This document shows, in pieces, positions 42,632 through 51,563 of a stretch of 64,000 nt of DNA. The notes under the pieces were generated by a model. That model saw nothing but the letters and a program-made list of their open reading frames with translations, had not been told where the DNA came from and searched no databases. Origin of the DNA: Promicromonospora umidemergens (GTDB lineage Bacteria > Actinomycetota > Actinomycetes > Actinomycetales > Cellulomonadaceae); assembly GCF_024171995.1 (NCBI RefSeq), contig NZ_JAMTCT010000004.1, positions 310,001-374,000 on the forward strand. Reading direction: 5' to 3'. Position 1 is the stretch's first letter. Each line of letters begins with the position of its first letter. The translations under genes and the position numbers were made by a program.

Positions 42632-45600
42632 CGCGCGACCTCCGGAACGGCTCCCGGCACCGCCTCCGGCACGGCCTCCCGCGCCGCCGCCTCGGGGACC
42701 GGCTCCGCGACGGCGGCCTTCGGCGTGGCCCGGGCGCCGAAGTGGAGGTATTCCTCACCGGTCGCCAGGGAGTAGAACGTGACCGGCGCCCAGGTCTGCA
42801 TCCCCTCGGGGCGCACGAGGTAGAGGCCTTCCGAGACCGCGACCAGCGGGTACTCCTCGACCGGCTCCTCCTGCAGCTCGGCCAGCGGACCGAGCAGCTC
42901 GGTGCGCAGCCGGGGACCGGAGTCGCCGTCGAGCACGTCCATGCGCACCGACTCCCGCCGGTAGGTGCCGAGGTACGGCGTGATGTCCGTGGTGACGGGT
43001 ACCGCAGGCGGCGCGAGCGACCTGGGCATCTCGACGTCCGCCAGCTCGGCGAAGATCTCCCGGTAGAGCTCCTCGTACAGGTCGCGCGTGTTGCCGCCGT
43101 TGGCGAGCAGCGTGACGGCGAGCCCGTCGTCCGGCAGCACCCGCAGGAACGCCGCCTGCCCGATCGTGTTGCCGTCGTGCCCGATCAGCCGGCGACCGTC
43201 CCACCCGAACCGGATCCAGCCCAGGCCCCAGGAGTCGCCGAGCGAGTACTTGTCGGGCAGGTCGGCGTGCAGCTCCGCCATGTCCGCCGTGCTCTGCGCC
43301 GACAGCAGGCGGGTGCCGTCCGCGGTCGTGCCGCCGGTCAGGTGCAGGCGCGCGAACGCGAGGACGTCGGCGACCGGCGCCGTGATGAGCCCCGCCGGTC
43401 CCACCGGTCGCGGCAGGCCCCACACGGGTGCGACGTGCTGCTCACCGCCCACCTCCACGTGCCCGACGGCGGCGCCGTGCAGCAGCGCCTCCTCCGGCAA
43501 GGTGACGGTGCGCGGCAGGCCGAGCGGGCCGAACAGCTTCTCCCGCATCGCCGCGTCCCAGGTCTTGCCGGTGACCTGCTCGATGATCCGGCCGAGCACC
43601 GAGAACCCGGAGTTGCAGTAGGACCAGGTGACGCCGAGCGGGTGGTTCTGCGGGGCGTCGGCGAGCAGCGCCACGTACTTCTCGATGGCGTCGTCGCCGC
43701 GGCCGGTGTCGGTGAAGATGTCGCCGTCGATGCCGCTGGTGTGCGTGAGCAGGTGCCGCACGGTCACGCGGGCCGTCACCTCAGGGCTCGACAGCCCGAA
43801 GCCCGGCAGGATCGTGGCCACGGGCGTGTCCAGGGTGAACGCTCCCTCGTCCACCAGGATCATGACCACGGTCGCGGTCCACACCTTGCTGATGGACCCG
43901 ATCTGGAAGATCGAGTCCACGCCGGCAGGCTGACCCGTGGCCAGGTTCAGCACGCCGGTCGCCGCCTGGACCAGATCGTCCGGACGCCCGCCCCCGCCCA
44001 CCCGGAGGATGCCGAGCTGCGCACCCGGCACGTCGTGCTTCTCCGCGAGAGCGGTCAGGCGCCGCTCCCAGTGCGCGACGTCGATCGCCGGGCGCGCGCG
44101 GTCGCCGTCGAGCACGTGCTGGTCGAGCCACGCGACGATCCGGCGGCCGAAGTCCAGGCGGTGCGACGGGCGGCCCGCGAGCGGGAAGATGTGGCTGCCG
44201 CCCGGGTAGAGCACGAGCCGCGTGGGCACCCCGCGCTCACGCAGAGCGGTGTGCCACTGCTGCGCCTGACCCACCGGGCAGCGCAGGTCGTCACCGCCGT
44301 GCAGCACGAGGGTCGGGGTGGAGACCTGGTCCACCCGCGTGAACGGCGACATCTCGGCCAGGCGGGCGGCGTCGGCGCCCCAGGGGAACGCCCCGAGCTC
44401 GTGCTCGCTCATGAAGTGCGCCTCGTCCGACGTGCCGGCCATGCTGGACAGGTCGGCCACCACCCCGCCCGCCACCGCCGCGGCGAACCGGTCGTCGTGG
44501 GCGGTGAGGTAGCAGGTCATGAACCCGCCGTAGCTGTAGCCGCCGACGGCGAGCCGGTACGGGTCCGCGAACCCCTCGGCCACCAGGGCGTCGACCGGCT
44601 CCAGGAAGTCCTTGGCGTCCGCGGTGCCCCAGCTGCCGAACACGGCGTCGTAGAACCCGGCGCCGTAGCCGTCGCTCCCCCGCGGGTTGACGAGCAGCAC
44701 GCCCCAGCCGCGGGCCACCAGGTCGTGGTGGTACAGGTGCATCTCGTCGGCGGCGCCGTTCCAGGCGTTGTGCGGGCCGCCGTGGATGTCCACGTACAGC
44801 GGGCGGGGACCGGGTCCGGTTCCGGCGTCGTCCTGCGGGGCGTGGCAGAGCCACGCCTGCACCCGGGTGCCGTCAGAGATCTCGAACCAGCGCTCCTCGC
44901 GCACGTACCCGACGGCGTCACCGAGCGAGGTGCCGAGGCTCGTCACGGTGGTCTCGCGGTCCCCCTCCCCGAGGGTGACGGTCACCACCTCGCCGAACGA
45001 GTCGGGCGTGGTGAGCACGACGGCGGCAGTGCCGTCCGCGACGGAGAGCCCGGAGACCACCCGGCCCGCGCCACCCAGCACGAGCCGTGGGACCCCGCCG
45101 CCAGCGAGTGGCACCGAGTAGAGGTGGGTGCAGCCGTGGTCGCGCACGCAGAACAGCACGTCGTCGCCCACCACCACCGGCGCGGCGCCCGGGTAGGCGG
45201 GCGCACCCGCCATCACGTTGCGGTCGAGCGGAGCGGCCAGGTCGACCGGCACACCGGCGGCCCGCCCGCCGTCGTCGAGCGGCACCCGGAGCAGGCCCGC
45301 GTGCCCACGCGGCGCGCCCGGGTAGCCCACCACCAGGAGGTGCTTCCCGTCCGGGGTGAACGAGACGCTGCCTGCCAGGCCGTCGGCGAGCGCGACCAGG
45401 ACGGCCGCTGCCTTGGGGTCGGTGACGTCCACCGTGTGCACGGCGGCGACCGGGTCCAGGTCGGACGCACCGGCGGGGCGCGCCGTGAACGCGAGGGTCA
45501 CGCCGTCCGGGTGCCAGCCGACGGCGCCCACGTGGGCGTTGCCGTGAGTGACCTGCCGGACGGAGCCCAGCCCGCCGCCGGCCGAGCCCGTCGAGCCGCC

Positions 45601-46113
45601 CGAGCCCGTCGAGACCTCCACCACGTGCGCCTGCATCCGCGCGGTCGGCAGCAGCCCGGCGCCGTCGACGGCGTACCCGAGCCCGTCCGCGACCAGGGGC
45701 CGGACCGGGTCCGACCCCGCCGGGTCGACCGGCGCGACGAACGCGATCCGCGCGCCGTCCGGGCTCCACACGGGCGCGCCCGCGCCGAGCGGCAGGTCGG
45801 TGACGGCGGTGGCCTCGCCGCCCGCCGCGGGCAGCGTCCACAGCTGCGCCGGGCCGTCCGGGTCGGTGCTCGCACGCAGGAACGCGAGCGTGCCGCCGTC
45901 GGGCGACCAGGCGGGCGACGTGTCCGCGCGGCCGTGCGTGAGCCGGCGCGGCTCGGCGCCGCCCGCTCGCGCGAGCCAGAGGCTGTGCACGGTGGTGTCC
46001 GCCTCCGCGTCCAGGGTGCGCACCACGTACGCGAGCGCACCGTCCGGAGCGAGCGCCGGCTGGGACGGGACTGCGATCGAGGGCAGGTCCTCGAGGGTGA
46101 GGTGACGGGTCAC
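42628..46113 (-). CDS. S9 prolyl-oligopeptidase-type peptidase fused to S12 serine hydrolase
   Basis: A 1161-residue two-enzyme protein with no signal peptide. Residues 1 to about 400 form a WD40/PD40-like propeller ('RADTSPAWSPDGGTLAFLR', 'GAPVWSPDGARIAFV'). An alpha/beta-hydrolase domain follows with Ser at about 525 (GYSYGGF), Asp near 606 (HGGDDLR) and His near 640 (GGSHIFPL). From about residue 690 an S12/beta-lactamase-like domain carries SISK (about 740), YCN (about 830) and HDGN (about 977). The last 30 residues are Ala/Pro/Glu repeats. The S12 half resembles the separate protein encoded at 51564-52949. A cytosolic peptidase and D-aminopeptidase acting in sequence is the likely role. 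GTG 46113 follows AAGGAG. Confidence 0.88.
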   Translation of the reverse strand: MTRHLTLEDLPSIAVPSQPALAPDGALAYVVRTLDAEADTTVHSLWLARAGGAEPRRLTHGRADTSPAWSPDGGTLAFLRASTDPDGPAQLWTLPAAGGEATAVTDLPLGAGAPVWSPDGARIAFVAPVDPAGSDPVRPLVADGLGYAVDGAGLLPTARMQAHVVEVSTGSGGSTGSAGGGLGSVRQVTHGNAHVGAVGWHPDGVTLAFTARPAGASDLDPVAAVHTVDVTDPKAAAVLVALADGLAGSVSFTPDGKHLLVVGYPGAPRGHAGLLRVPLDDGGRAAGVPVDLAAPLDRNVMAGAPAYPGAAPVVVGDDVLFCVRDHGCTHLYSVPLAGGGVPRLVLGGAGRVVSGLSVADGTAAVVLTTPDSFGEVVTVTLGEGDRETTVTSLGTSLGDAVGYVREERWFEISDGTRVQAWLCHAPQDDAGTGPGPRPLYVDIHGGPHNAWNGAADEMHLYHHDLVARGWGVLLVNPRGSDGYGAGFYDAVFGSWGTADAKDFLEPVDALVAEGFADPYRLAVGGYSYGGFMTCYLTAHDDRFAAAVAGGVVADLSSMAGTSDEAHFMSEHELGAFPWGADAARLAEMSPFTRVDQVSTPTLVLHGGDDLRCPVGQAQQWHTALRERGVPTRLVLYPGGSHIFPLAGRPSHRLDFGRRIVAWLDQHVLDGDRARPAIDVAHWERRLTALAEKHDVPGAQLGILRVGGGGRPDDLVQAATGVLNLATGQPAGVDSIFQIGSISKVWTATVVMILVDEGAFTLDTPVATILPGFGLSSPEVTARVTVRHLLTHTSGIDGDIFTDTGRGDDAIEKYVALLADAPQNHPLGVTWSYCNSGFSVLGRIIEQVTGKTWDAAMREKLFGPLGLPRTVTLPEEALLHGAAVGHVEVGGEQHVAPVWGLPRPVGPAGLITAPVADVLAFARLHLTGGTTADGTRLLSAQSTADMAELHADLPDKYSLGDSWGLGWIRFGWDGRRLIGHDGNTIGQAAFLRVLPDDGLAVTLLANGGNTRDLYEELYREIFAELADVEMPRSLAPPAVPVTTDITPYLGTYRRESVRMDVLDGDSGPRLRTELLGPLAELQEEPVEEYPLVAVSEGLYLVRPEGMQTWAPVTFYSLATGEEYLHFGARATPKAAVAEPVPEAAAREAVPEAVPGAVPEVAR

Positions 46114-46928
46114 GTCGTTCTCCTTGTGGTCCGGGTGGAATCGATGGTGCTCGTGGTCAGGCTGCCGGCCGGCGGCCGGGGTACGGCCGCCAGCAGGCTG
46201 CGCGTGTAGTCGTGCCGCGGGTCGCCGAGCACCTGGGCGGTCTCGCCCTGCTCGACGACCCGGCCGCGGTGCAGCACCGCCACCTGGCCGGCGACGTACC
46301 GCACGACGGCGAGGTCGTGGGAGATGAAGAGGATGGACAGGCCGAGGTCCCGCTGGAGCTCGCGGACCAGGTTGAGCACCGCGCCCTGGATGGAGACGTC
46401 GAGGGCGGACGTGATCTCGTCGGCGACGACGACGCGCGGCCGGGCGGCCAGGGCGCGAGCGATCGCCACCCGCTGCCGCTGACCGCCGGAGAGCTGGCCG
46501 GGGCGGGCCCCGGCCCGGTCGGGGTCCAGGTGCACCAGCGTGAGCAGCCGCTCCACCTCGGCCCGGACAGCCGCGGACCGCCGGGACGTTCCGCGCTCGC
46601 GGGGGACCGCCTCCGCGACGCTCTCCCCCACGGTCATGCGCGGGTCCAGCGAGGAGGCCGGGTCCTGGAAGACCAGCTGCACCGGGCTCGGGCCGGCGGC
46701 CCGGCGGCGTCCGGCCACCGGCTCGCCGTCGAGCAGGACCCGGCCGCCGTGCACGGGGACCAGGCCGACGGCGGCGCGCGCGAGCGTCGACTTGCCCGAG
46801 CCGGACTCGCCGACCAGGCCGACGATCTCGCCGGGCGGTACGACGAGGCTGACCCCGTCCACGGCCGTCGTGGCCCGGCGGCCGGTGCCGTAGCGGACCG
46901 TCACGTCGTCGAAGCGCAGCTCGCTCAT
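46110..46928 (-). CDS. Oligopeptide ABC transporter ATPase (DppF/OppF-like)
   Basis: A 272-residue ATPase with Walker A GESGSGKST, signature LSGGQRQR, Walker B VVVADEIT (Glu present) and H-loop ISHDL. 'VFQDPASSLDPRMTVGE' is the usual Opp/Dpp Q-loop stretch. The C-terminus after LLAAVP is short and Thr-rich and lacks the iron-sulfur-like Cys motif of some OppF proteins. It overlaps both neighbours by 4 bp (ATGA and GTGA). Confidence 0.9.
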   Translation of the reverse strand: MSELRFDDVTVRYGTGRRATTAVDGVSLVVPPGEIVGLVGESGSGKSTLARAAVGLVPVHGGRVLLDGEPVAGRRRAAGPSPVQLVFQDPASSLDPRMTVGESVAEAVPRERGTSRRSAAVRAEVERLLTLVHLDPDRAGARPGQLSGGQRQRVAIARALAARPRVVVADEITSALDVSIQGAVLNLVRELQRDLGLSILFISHDLAVVRYVAGQVAVLHRGRVVEQGETAQVLGDPRHDYTRSLLAAVPRPPAGSLTTSTIDSTRTTRRTT

Positions 46929-48880
46929 GCGGTCGCCTCCTCGGGGACAGCGCTCGGCAGGTCCTCGCCGGGGCGCCAGCAGGCCACGCCGTCGACCAGC
47001 TCGGGGTCCTCCGCGCGGCACCGGGCGTCGGCCAGGGGGCAGCGGGGCGCGAACGGGCACCCGGCCGCCAGGTCGGCGGGGTCGACGGGCCGCCCGGGGA
47101 TCACGGCGAGGGGACGGTCCAGGTCCGTCTCCAGGTGGGGGACGGCGGCGACGAGCGCCCGCGTGTAGGGATGGCGGGCGCTCGTCGCCAGCCCGGCGGC
47201 CGGCAGGTCCTCGACCACGCGTCCCGCGTACATCACCAGGACACGGTCGCAGACGTCGGCCACCACCGACACGTCGTGGCTGATCAGCAGCAGCGCGACC
47301 GCGTCGCGCTCACGCACCTCGGCCAGCAGGTCGAGCACCTGGCGCTGCACGGTGACGTCAAGGGCCGTGGTGGGCTCGTCGGCGACGATCAGGGCGGGGC
47401 TGCCCATCAGCCCCAGCCCGATCATGGCCCGCTGGCGCATGCCGCCGGAGAACTCGTGCGGGTACTGGCCGGCCCGCCGGTCCGGGTCACCGATCCGCAC
47501 CGAGCGCAGGCGGTCGACGGCGCGGTCCCGCGCCTGCCGGCGGCTCAGCCCCAGGTGGTGTCGCGCGCCCTCGGCGAGCTGGCCGCCCATGCGGCGCACC
47601 GGGTTGAACGACGACGCCGGGTCCTGGAAGACCATCGCCAGCTCGGTGCCGAGCAGGGTGCGGTGGTCGCCGGTCAGCAGGTCCCTGCCCTGGAACGACA
47701 GGCGCCGCGCCGTCACCGTCGTGGGCGGCTCGAGCAGCCGGGCGACGGCGAGCGCGGTGAGCGTCTTGCCCGACCCGGACTCCCCCACCACGCCGACCGC
47801 CTCGCCGCGCGCCACCTGGAACGTCACGCCGCGCACCGGCCGCACCCGGCCGGCCGGCGTCGGCACGGTGACGACCAGGTCGGCGACGTCGAGCACGAGG
47901 TCGGGCCCTGCGTCGAGCGGTACGTCGGCGGACGGCGTGGCGTCCTGCCCGGGCAGGCCACCGGCGTCGGGCCGCCGCCGGGTGCGCAGGGCGCCGCCGG
48001 CCAGGAGGGAGACGCCGCTGATCGAGTCGATGCTGAACGTGCGCGCCACGGCCTCGCCGGTGAGGTTGAAGGCGAGACCCGCGACGACGACGGCGAACCC
48101 GGGCAGGAGCGCGGCGAGCGGGTCGAGGTAGATGCGGTCGAGGCCGTCCTGCATGAGGCGGCCCCAGTCGTAGGCGGGGGCCTGGACCCCGAGCCCGAGG
48201 AAGGACAGCCCGGCGAACGAGAGCAGGGCGCCGCCCGCCCCGATGGTCACGTTCACCACGAGCGGCCCGCCGACGTCGGGCAGCACGTGCCGCAGCAGGA
48301 TCCGCAGGCGCCCGACGCCGGCGAGCCGGGCCGCGGCGAGGTAGTCCCGGGTGGCGACCCCTGCGACGAGGGTCTGGCACAGGCGGGCGAAGGCCGGCGC
48401 GCCGGAGAGCCCGATGGCGAGCACCGACCCGACCTGCCCCACGCCGAAGATCACGGCGAAGGAGAGCGCGAGCAGCAGGCCGGGGAAGGCGACCGCGATG
48501 TTCACCCCTGCGGTGACGAGGCGGCCCGCCCGGGGTCCGAGGAGCAGGGAGGCCGTGCCGAGGAGCAGGCCGACGGTGACGGCGAGCGCCGTGGCGGCGA
48601 GCGCGAGCGCCACCGAGAGGCGGGTCGCCACCAGGGTGCGGAACAGCAGGTCGCGGCCCAGGTTGTCGGTGCCGGCCCAGTGGTCGGCGGACGGTCCCTG
48701 GAGCATGGCGGCGGTGTCGACTGCCTCGGCGGCGTCGCCCCACAGGAGCGGGGCCAGCACGGCGGTCACCAGGACGAGCGCGAGCAGGGCGGCGCCGGTC
48801 ACGCCGAGCGGGGTGCGCAGGATGGCCGGGAGGCGGGCGGACGCCGGACGCCGGGTGGGCGCGGGCAGGCGGGCGGGCAT
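46925..48880 (-). CDS. DppC-DppD fusion: peptide ABC permease joined to ATPase
   Basis: A 651-residue fusion. Residues 1 to about 275 are a DppC-type permease ('HWAGTDNLGRDLLFRTL', the classic DppC start, and 'LSFLGLGVQAPAYDWGRLMQ'). A linker (about 280-320) leads to a DppD ATPase with Walker A GESGSGKT, 'MVFQDPASSFNPVRRMG', signature FSGGMRQR, Walker B LIVADEPTTALD and H-loop ISHDV. The C-terminal Cys motif CPFAPRCPLADARC, which in related transporters can bind an iron-sulfur cluster, is complete. ATG 48880 overlaps the DppB stop by one base. Confidence 0.9.
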   Translation of the reverse strand: MPARLPAPTRRPASARLPAILRTPLGVTGAALLALVLVTAVLAPLLWGDAAEAVDTAAMLQGPSADHWAGTDNLGRDLLFRTLVATRLSVALALAATALAVTVGLLLGTASLLLGPRAGRLVTAGVNIAVAFPGLLLALSFAVIFGVGQVGSVLAIGLSGAPAFARLCQTLVAGVATRDYLAAARLAGVGRLRILLRHVLPDVGGPLVVNVTIGAGGALLSFAGLSFLGLGVQAPAYDWGRLMQDGLDRIYLDPLAALLPGFAVVVAGLAFNLTGEAVARTFSIDSISGVSLLAGGALRTRRRPDAGGLPGQDATPSADVPLDAGPDLVLDVADLVVTVPTPAGRVRPVRGVTFQVARGEAVGVVGESGSGKTLTALAVARLLEPPTTVTARRLSFQGRDLLTGDHRTLLGTELAMVFQDPASSFNPVRRMGGQLAEGARHHLGLSRRQARDRAVDRLRSVRIGDPDRRAGQYPHEFSGGMRQRAMIGLGLMGSPALIVADEPTTALDVTVQRQVLDLLAEVRERDAVALLLISHDVSVVADVCDRVLVMYAGRVVEDLPAAGLATSARHPYTRALVAAVPHLETDLDRPLAVIPGRPVDPADLAAGCPFAPRCPLADARCRAEDPELVDGVACWRPGEDLPSAVPEEATA

Positions 48881-49878
48881 CAGCTCTCCCCGATGGTCGA
48901 GCGGGGGTCGAGGACGGCGAGCGCCACGTCGACCATGGTGTTCACGACCAGCACGCCGACGCCGTAGACCAGCACCGTGCCCTGGACCAGGGGGTAGTCC
49001 TTGGCGAGGATGGACTCGACGACGGTGCTGCCGAGGCCCGGCCAGGCGAAGACGCTCTCGACCAGGACCGTGCCCGCCACGAGCTGGCCGAGGAGCAGAC
49101 CGCCCAGCGTGAGGCTCGCGGTGACGGCGTTCGGCAGCGCGTGGCCCAGGTGGACCGCCGCAGGGGGCAGGCGCTTGGCGCGTGCGGTGCGGACGTAGTC
49201 GGTCTCGAGCACCGCGAGCATCTCGACGCGCACGATGCGGGCCAGGACGGCGGCGGGTCCCACGGCGAGGGCCAGGACGGGCAGGACGAACGAGGCCGCG
49301 CCGTCCTGCCCCGCGATGGGCAGCCAGCCCAGCGTGACGCCGAAGACCCACACGAGCGCGACGGCGAGCAGGAAGTCGGGGATGGTCGCGAGGAACACGC
49401 TGGTGCTCGCGAAGCCGAGCTCGGTGCGCGGCGCCCTGCCGCGCCGGGTGGCGACGGCAACCGCCACCCCGACCGGGACGGCGACGAGCACGGCGACGAG
49501 GAAGGCGAGCAGGGCGAGGGTGGCCGTGGCGGGCAGGCGCTGCGCGATGGTGTCGGCGACGGGCAGCTGGGAGCCGAACGAGGTGCCGAGGTCACCGGTC
49601 AGGAGGTCGCGCAGGTAGGTGGCGTACTGCACCCACAGCGGCTGGTCCAGGCCGAGCGACTCGCGCCGCGCCGCCACCAGCTCCGCCGACGCGGTGGGGC
49701 CGAGGGAGGCGCGCACGGGATCGCCGGGCACCAGGTGGATCATCAGGAACGCGGCGGTGACGAGCACCCACAGGGACACCAGCAGCCGCCCCGACCGGCG
49801 CACGGCGAAGCGCAGCCAGCGGTGGGGGGCGAGCCCGGCGGGCGGGGCGGCCGTCGGCGTCGGGGTCGTCAGCGGCAT
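48880..49878 (-). CDS. Oligopeptide ABC transporter permease (DppB-like)
   Basis: A 332-residue permease with six hydrophobic segments. 'FLMIHLVPGDPVRASLG' in the first loop and 'DYVRTARAKRLPPAAV' (the EAA loop) are typical of DppB. 'VESVFAWPGLGSTVVESI' is the conserved end segment. It follows the binding-protein gene by 13 bp. Confidence 0.91.
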   Translation of the reverse strand: MPLTTPTPTAAPPAGLAPHRWLRFAVRRSGRLLVSLWVLVTAAFLMIHLVPGDPVRASLGPTASAELVAARRESLGLDQPLWVQYATYLRDLLTGDLGTSFGSQLPVADTIAQRLPATATLALLAFLVAVLVAVPVGVAVAVATRRGRAPRTELGFASTSVFLATIPDFLLAVALVWVFGVTLGWLPIAGQDGAASFVLPVLALAVGPAAVLARIVRVEMLAVLETDYVRTARAKRLPPAAVHLGHALPNAVTASLTLGGLLLGQLVAGTVLVESVFAWPGLGSTVVESILAKDYPLVQGTVLVYGVGVLVVNTMVDVALAVLDPRSTIGES

Positions 49879-49891
49879 CGGCAGCTCGCCG

Positions 49892-51508
49892 TCAGCTCAG
49901 CACGCGGATGCTGGTGGGCACGATGGACCCGGTGCTGAGGAACTCCGCGCCGTTGCCGTAGATCTTGACGAGGCTGTTGGCGAACGGCGTGACGTCGGTG
50001 GCCTCGACCAGCGCGGTCTCCCCAGCCAGCCAGGTGTCGCAGCCCTCTGCTCCCTGCATGGTCGTCGCCTCGCCGACGGCGGCCGCGTAGTCCGCGTTGT
50101 CGATGGCCGCGAAGTTGGTGCCGCCGTCCGCGACCGACGGCCCGGACAGGAAGCCGACGAGCTGGTCCGGGCTGCTGACGTTGATGGGCTCCCAGGCGAC
50201 GTCCCACGCGCCGGTGCCGAACAGGATCTCGGACAGCTCGGTCGTGTTCTTGCCCGTCACGTCGACGTCGACGCCCAGGTCCGTCCACGCCGCCGTCGCC
50301 AGCTCTGCGGCTGACGCGCCACCCGTGCCGAGCGCGGTGTCGTGCAGGAACGCGATGGTCAGCGGCTTGCCGTCCTTGGCCCGCACGCCGTCGTCGCCCA
50401 GGGTCCACCCGGCGTCGTCGAGGGTGGTGGCCGCTGCCGCCGGGTCGTGCTCGGGCAGGGCAGCGGTGATCGAGTCGCCGGTGCACGCGGCCGGGCTCAC
50501 CGTGGCGAGCGTGGTCGGCGGGCTCCCCTTGCCGGACGTGAGCACCTGCCGCAGCTCGGTCAGGTCGAGCGCCTGCGCCAGGGCAGCGCGGACGGCCGGG
50601 TCGGCCGTGACGTGGCCCTCTGCGTGGTTGTACCACTGCTCCCCGAGCAGCCCGGCGGACTCGGCGGAGTAGAGGCCGGCCGCCTCGAGCCGCTCCGTGT
50701 CCGGGCCGATCACCTGCACGGCGTTGACCTCGCCCGAGAGCAGCAGGTTGGCCGACGTCGTCTCGTTGGCGACGATCCGCACGTTCACCGTGGCCGGCGT
50801 GCCCGGCTCCGTCGTGGTGGCGCCGTCCGGGCCCCACGTGTACCCCTCGCGGACCGAGTAGGTGTAGTGGTCGTCCGGCACGGCCTCGTCGAGCACGAAC
50901 GGCCCGGTGCCCGCAGTACCCGCGGCGAGCGTGTCGCGGTCCGCCAGGCCGGAGTCGCAGACCATGGCCAGGCTCGACAGGCCCTCCAGCAGGAACGGAG
51001 CGGGGCCCGCGAGCTCGAGGGTGAGCGTGTCGCCGTCGGCCGACGCCGTGACCCCCGCCGGGAGGAACGCGCCGAGGTACGGGCTCTCGTTGGCCGGGTC
51101 GGCCACGTGCTCGATGTTCGCCGCCGCGGTCTCGGCCGTGAACGCGGAACCGTCGGCACACGTCACGTCGTCGCGCAGGGTGAAGGTCGCGGTCGTGCCG
51201 TCCACGGACCACTCGGCGGCCAGCGACGGGACCACCTCGGTGGACTCCGGATCCACCGCGACGATCGTGTCGTACGCGAGCCGGCTCATGCCCAGCACCG
51301 AGCTGGTGGCGGACGCGTGCGGGTCCAGGTTGCCCGGGTCGGTCGCCAGGGCGAGCGTGAACGTCCCGTCGGAGGCGTGACCGCCGCCGGACGCGGCGTC
51401 GTCGCCACCTCCGGAGCAGGCGGCGAGGGCGGTCGAGGTCAGGGCGAGCACGAGCAGCAGCGCCGCGGGGCGCACGGCCCGTCCGGGCGGGGCGGTCAGG
51501 GGGTTCAC
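49892..51508 (-). CDS. Peptide-binding lipoprotein (family 5 solute-binding protein, DppA-like)
   Basis: A 538-residue secreted lipoprotein. The lipobox is STALAAC (Cys at about 31). Mature start 'TFTLALATDPGNLDPHAS' and 'LAAEWSVDGTTATFTLRDDV' are the family 5 signature. It binds peptides or similar compounds and hands them to DppB-DppCD. It starts with GTG after GAGAGGGACTCCC. Family 5 proteins also carry nickel and opines, so peptide is a family-level guess strengthened by the two peptidases in the operon. Confidence 0.9.
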   Translation of the reverse strand: MNPLTAPPGRAVRPAALLLVLALTSTALAACSGGGDDAASGGGHASDGTFTLALATDPGNLDPHASATSSVLGMSRLAYDTIVAVDPESTEVVPSLAAEWSVDGTTATFTLRDDVTCADGSAFTAETAAANIEHVADPANESPYLGAFLPAGVTASADGDTLTLELAGPAPFLLEGLSSLAMVCDSGLADRDTLAAGTAGTGPFVLDEAVPDDHYTYSVREGYTWGPDGATTTEPGTPATVNVRIVANETTSANLLLSGEVNAVQVIGPDTERLEAAGLYSAESAGLLGEQWYNHAEGHVTADPAVRAALAQALDLTELRQVLTSGKGSPPTTLATVSPAACTGDSITAALPEHDPAAAATTLDDAGWTLGDDGVRAKDGKPLTIAFLHDTALGTGGASAAELATAAWTDLGVDVDVTGKNTTELSEILFGTGAWDVAWEPINVSSPDQLVGFLSGPSVADGGTNFAAIDNADYAAAVGEATTMQGAEGCDTWLAGETALVEATDVTPFANSLVKIYGNGAEFLSTGSIVPTSIRVLS

Positions 51509-51563
51509 GGGAGTCCCTCTCGTCGGGTCGGCTCTGCGGCGTCGGGTCAGCCTGCGCCGTGGG

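Noticed and set aside
42742-46209. 1155-codon plus-strand frame opposite the S9-S12 fusion
   Set aside because: It is an Arg/His/Val-rich shadow; the minus strand holds complete active-site motifs.
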